Source: Roseihalotalea indica (lineage in GTDB: Bacteria; Bacteroidota; Bacteroidia; Cytophagales; Cyclobacteriaceae). From it: 64,000 bases of DNA. The notes below the pieces were generated by a model. It made no database searches, was not told the origin of the DNA, and was given only the letters and a program-made list of their open reading frames with translations. Position 1 is the first letter of the stretch, and each line of letters starts with the position of its first letter. Below, one piece after another: positions 62,770-64,000 of the stretch. A program made the position numbers and the translations under genes. Where the stretch lies: assembly GCF_022458895.1 (NCBI RefSeq), contig NZ_JAINFL010000006.1, forward strand, positions 248,001-312,000, given 5' to 3'.

Positions 62770-63525
62770 ATGAAAGATATTGAACAACTTTTTAAGGAAA
62801 AACTGCAGCACCAGCAGGTTACTCCCCCAGCGGATACATGGGAGAAACTAGAGGGAGCGTGGCAGCAGAAAGAGCATAAGAAGAAAGGGGGATGGCTTTG
62901 GCTGGCTGCTTCTATTGCACTGCTTTTAGCCTCCGGTGGGGTATTTTACCTGAATTATTACCGATCTCAGACTAATACTTCTATTGCAATAGATTTACCG
63001 GATACATCAAGAACCGGTGAAGCCATTGCCTTACAGGCGCCTAAGGTTCCGGATGAAACTTTAGAGGAACAAGAAAACGTAATTGCTGAAACAAGTTTAG
63101 ATGTTGCAAGAGAGGAGCAAACAACTGTAGCTGATAAAAAAGTGTCTGAAGAACCAGATCCCGAATTAGCGCAACAGAGTCATACTCCAGAGCAAATTCA
63201 TCTTCCCGAACCGCTAGCGCAAATTGAAGCTGTACAACCAGAAGTTATACCTCATTCTGCACCCACACATATCGACCTTCCTGACCAAACTTTACTGGCA
63301 GAGGCATCAACCAACTCAAAACCTAAAGTAACCATTATCTACAAATCTGGCAGAACCAATAGTCCGGTAGAGGAAGAAGAAACCAAGAACCCCTTAGAAA
63401 AAGCCGTAAGCTTCTTAAACAACATCAAGGAGAATGGGGTGGGGTTTTCCGAATTACGATCTGCCAAAACAGAATTATTAACAAAAGCTTTTTCAAATAA
63501 ACGAGAACCTATGTCGGCCGAGTAG
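62770..63525 (+). CDS. Single-pass membrane protein, probable anti-sigma factor
   Basis: A 251-residue protein. The cytoplasmic N-terminus (about 1-45: MKDIEQLFKEKLQHQQVTPP, DTWEKLEGAWQQKEHKKK) matches the short helical regions that hold ECF sigma factors in Bacteroidota. One helix (WLWLAASIALLLASGGVFYL) crosses the membrane, followed by a Pro/Glu/Thr-rich periplasmic part without a fold I recognise. There is no zinc motif (HxxxCxxC). It starts two bases after the sigma factor stop. Anti-sigma activity is inferred from order and topology. Confidence 0.75.
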   Translation: MKDIEQLFKEKLQHQQVTPPADTWEKLEGAWQQKEHKKKGGWLWLAASIALLLASGGVFYLNYYRSQTNTSIAIDLPDTSRTGEAIALQAPKVPDETLEEQENVIAETSLDVAREEQTTVADKKVSEEPDPELAQQSHTPEQIHLPEPLAQIEAVQPEVIPHSAPTHIDLPDQTLLAEASTNSKPKVTIIYKSGRTNSPVEEEETKNPLEKAVSFLNNIKENGVGFSELRSAKTELLTKAFSNKREPMSAE

Positions 63526-63569
63526 CCGATGACCTATAAATTTTCATTAACCCATTTTAATTTTACGAT

Positions 63570-64000
63570 ATGAAACCTGTATTCACTTATATACTGGTCC
63601 TGGTAAGCTATGTCTTACAGGCTAACCCCTACGCCCAAGACACCATCATTTTACGTCTTGGCAACGATGATGAAGTCATGATTATCTCAAAAGATAACAA
63701 CGAGGTAGAATTATTGAAGAATTACGATATGAATGCCATTTTGCAAGATCTGCAACGGTCTAATGACGCTGCTCAGGAAGGAAGCATTTATATTGAAATA
63801 CAAGATCAAACGGGGAGGCGATACGACTTTGAGGAAGAAGAGTCTCGTTCGCTAACCTTAGAAGAAAAGCTGGAGCGCTTGGAGCAAAAAATGGCACAAG
63901 TTGACCGTAGAGGCGATATGTCAAGCGGGTCTTCTCAGTCATCCCGAAACTATAATTCCAATTCATCATCCCGCTACCGTAGGCAGGGTACCCACTCTAC
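63570..64000 (+). CDS. Exported protein, third gene of the sigma operon (partial)
   Basis: The frame is open from the ATG at 63570 to the window end (143 codons, no stop). A signal peptide (MKPVFTYILVLVSYVLQANPYAQ) precedes DTIILRLGNDDEVMIISKDN, a beta-like segment also seen in other Bacteroidota proteins that follow ECF sigma/anti-sigma pairs. A coiled-coil (LEEKLERLEQKMAQV) and a Ser/Asn/Arg-rich stretch follow. Many such genes continue as outer-membrane barrels. That cannot be seen here. Confidence 0.75.
   Translation, partial: MKPVFTYILVLVSYVLQANPYAQDTIILRLGNDDEVMIISKDNNEVELLKNYDMNAILQDLQRSNDAAQEGSIYIEIQDQTGRRYDFEEEESRSLTLEEKLERLEQKMAQVDRRGDMSSGSSQSSRNYNSNSSSRYRRQGTHS

Noticed and set aside
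1..64000. CRISPR arrays, insertion sequences, prophage or integrative elements
   Set aside because: No regularly spaced repeats, transposase, integrase, recombinase or phage structural gene was seen on either strand.

Overview
The window looks like chromosomal, core-genome DNA of a member of the Bacteroidota, most likely a Cytophagales-type marine bacterium. Several things point there: promoters of the TTTG-N19-TAnnTTTG type (exact in front of tRNA-Gln, near-exact in front of trhO), AT-rich untranslated leaders without Shine-Dalgarno sequences, a tRNA-guanine transglycosylase that lacks the zinc cysteines, a methionyl-tRNA synthetase with a KLSTS loop, a TamB/TsaD gene pair, a siroheme sulfite reductase carrying a C-terminal HEPN domain, and many short lipoproteins. 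No insertion sequence, phage gene, CRISPR array or integrase was seen, and base use looks even along the window.

Layout. 1-2.3 kb: end of a membrane protein, a small lipoprotein and a PorE-like propeller/OmpA envelope protein. 2.3-8.7 kb: sbcD-sbcC and a hybrid histidine kinase. 8.6-11.2 kb (minus strand): L,D-transpeptidase, Bcp peroxiredoxin and a von Willebrand A protein. 11.4-13.3 kb: NeuD/PglD-like acetyltransferase, nucleoside phosphorylase, thioredoxin. 13.3-18.6 kb: a sulfur block made of a cysteine-rich leader peptide with attenuator, sulfite reductase-HEPN, cobA, then metZ, OsmC and a rhodanese. 18.6-29.9 kb: tamB, tsaD, a TerB/LETM1-like protein, smpB, an HNH nuclease, a lipoprotein, sucC and a LolD-like ATPase. 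30.5-34.1 kb: sigma-54 response regulator and HAMP-PAS kinase. 34.2-38.3 kb: two EamA transporters, tgt and an LptF/G permease. 38.3-46 kb: M23 peptidase, trhO, a deaminase-only RibD, yidD, dcd, cysS, hisI, a TPR/zinc protein and an M48 lipoprotein. 46-50.1 kb: three exopolysaccharide genes. 50.4-52.8 kb: tRNA-Gln, prs, rplY, pth. 52.8-56.4 kb: metG and a BamA-like barrel. 56.7-60.9 kb: a JmjC protein and a lipoprotein/DUF350/spermidine-synthase-like unit. 61-64 kb: threonine aldolase and an ECF sigma operon that runs off the end.

The most notable item is the 340-base stretch before the sulfite reductase gene. It encodes an unannotated 42-residue (or 52-residue) peptide with four Cys codons within eight positions. 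A perfect 11-bp intrinsic terminator follows, and a competing antiterminator can form whose upstream half lies between the Cys codons and the peptide's stop codon. This is the geometry of ribosome-mediated attenuation, here apparently sensing cysteine to control sulfite reduction and siroheme synthesis.

Other points worth a look are two intrinsic terminators inside the tRNA-Gln-prs-rplY-pth cluster, a vWA gene with no good start codon, a RibD without its reductase half, and the HEPN domain on sulfite reductase.
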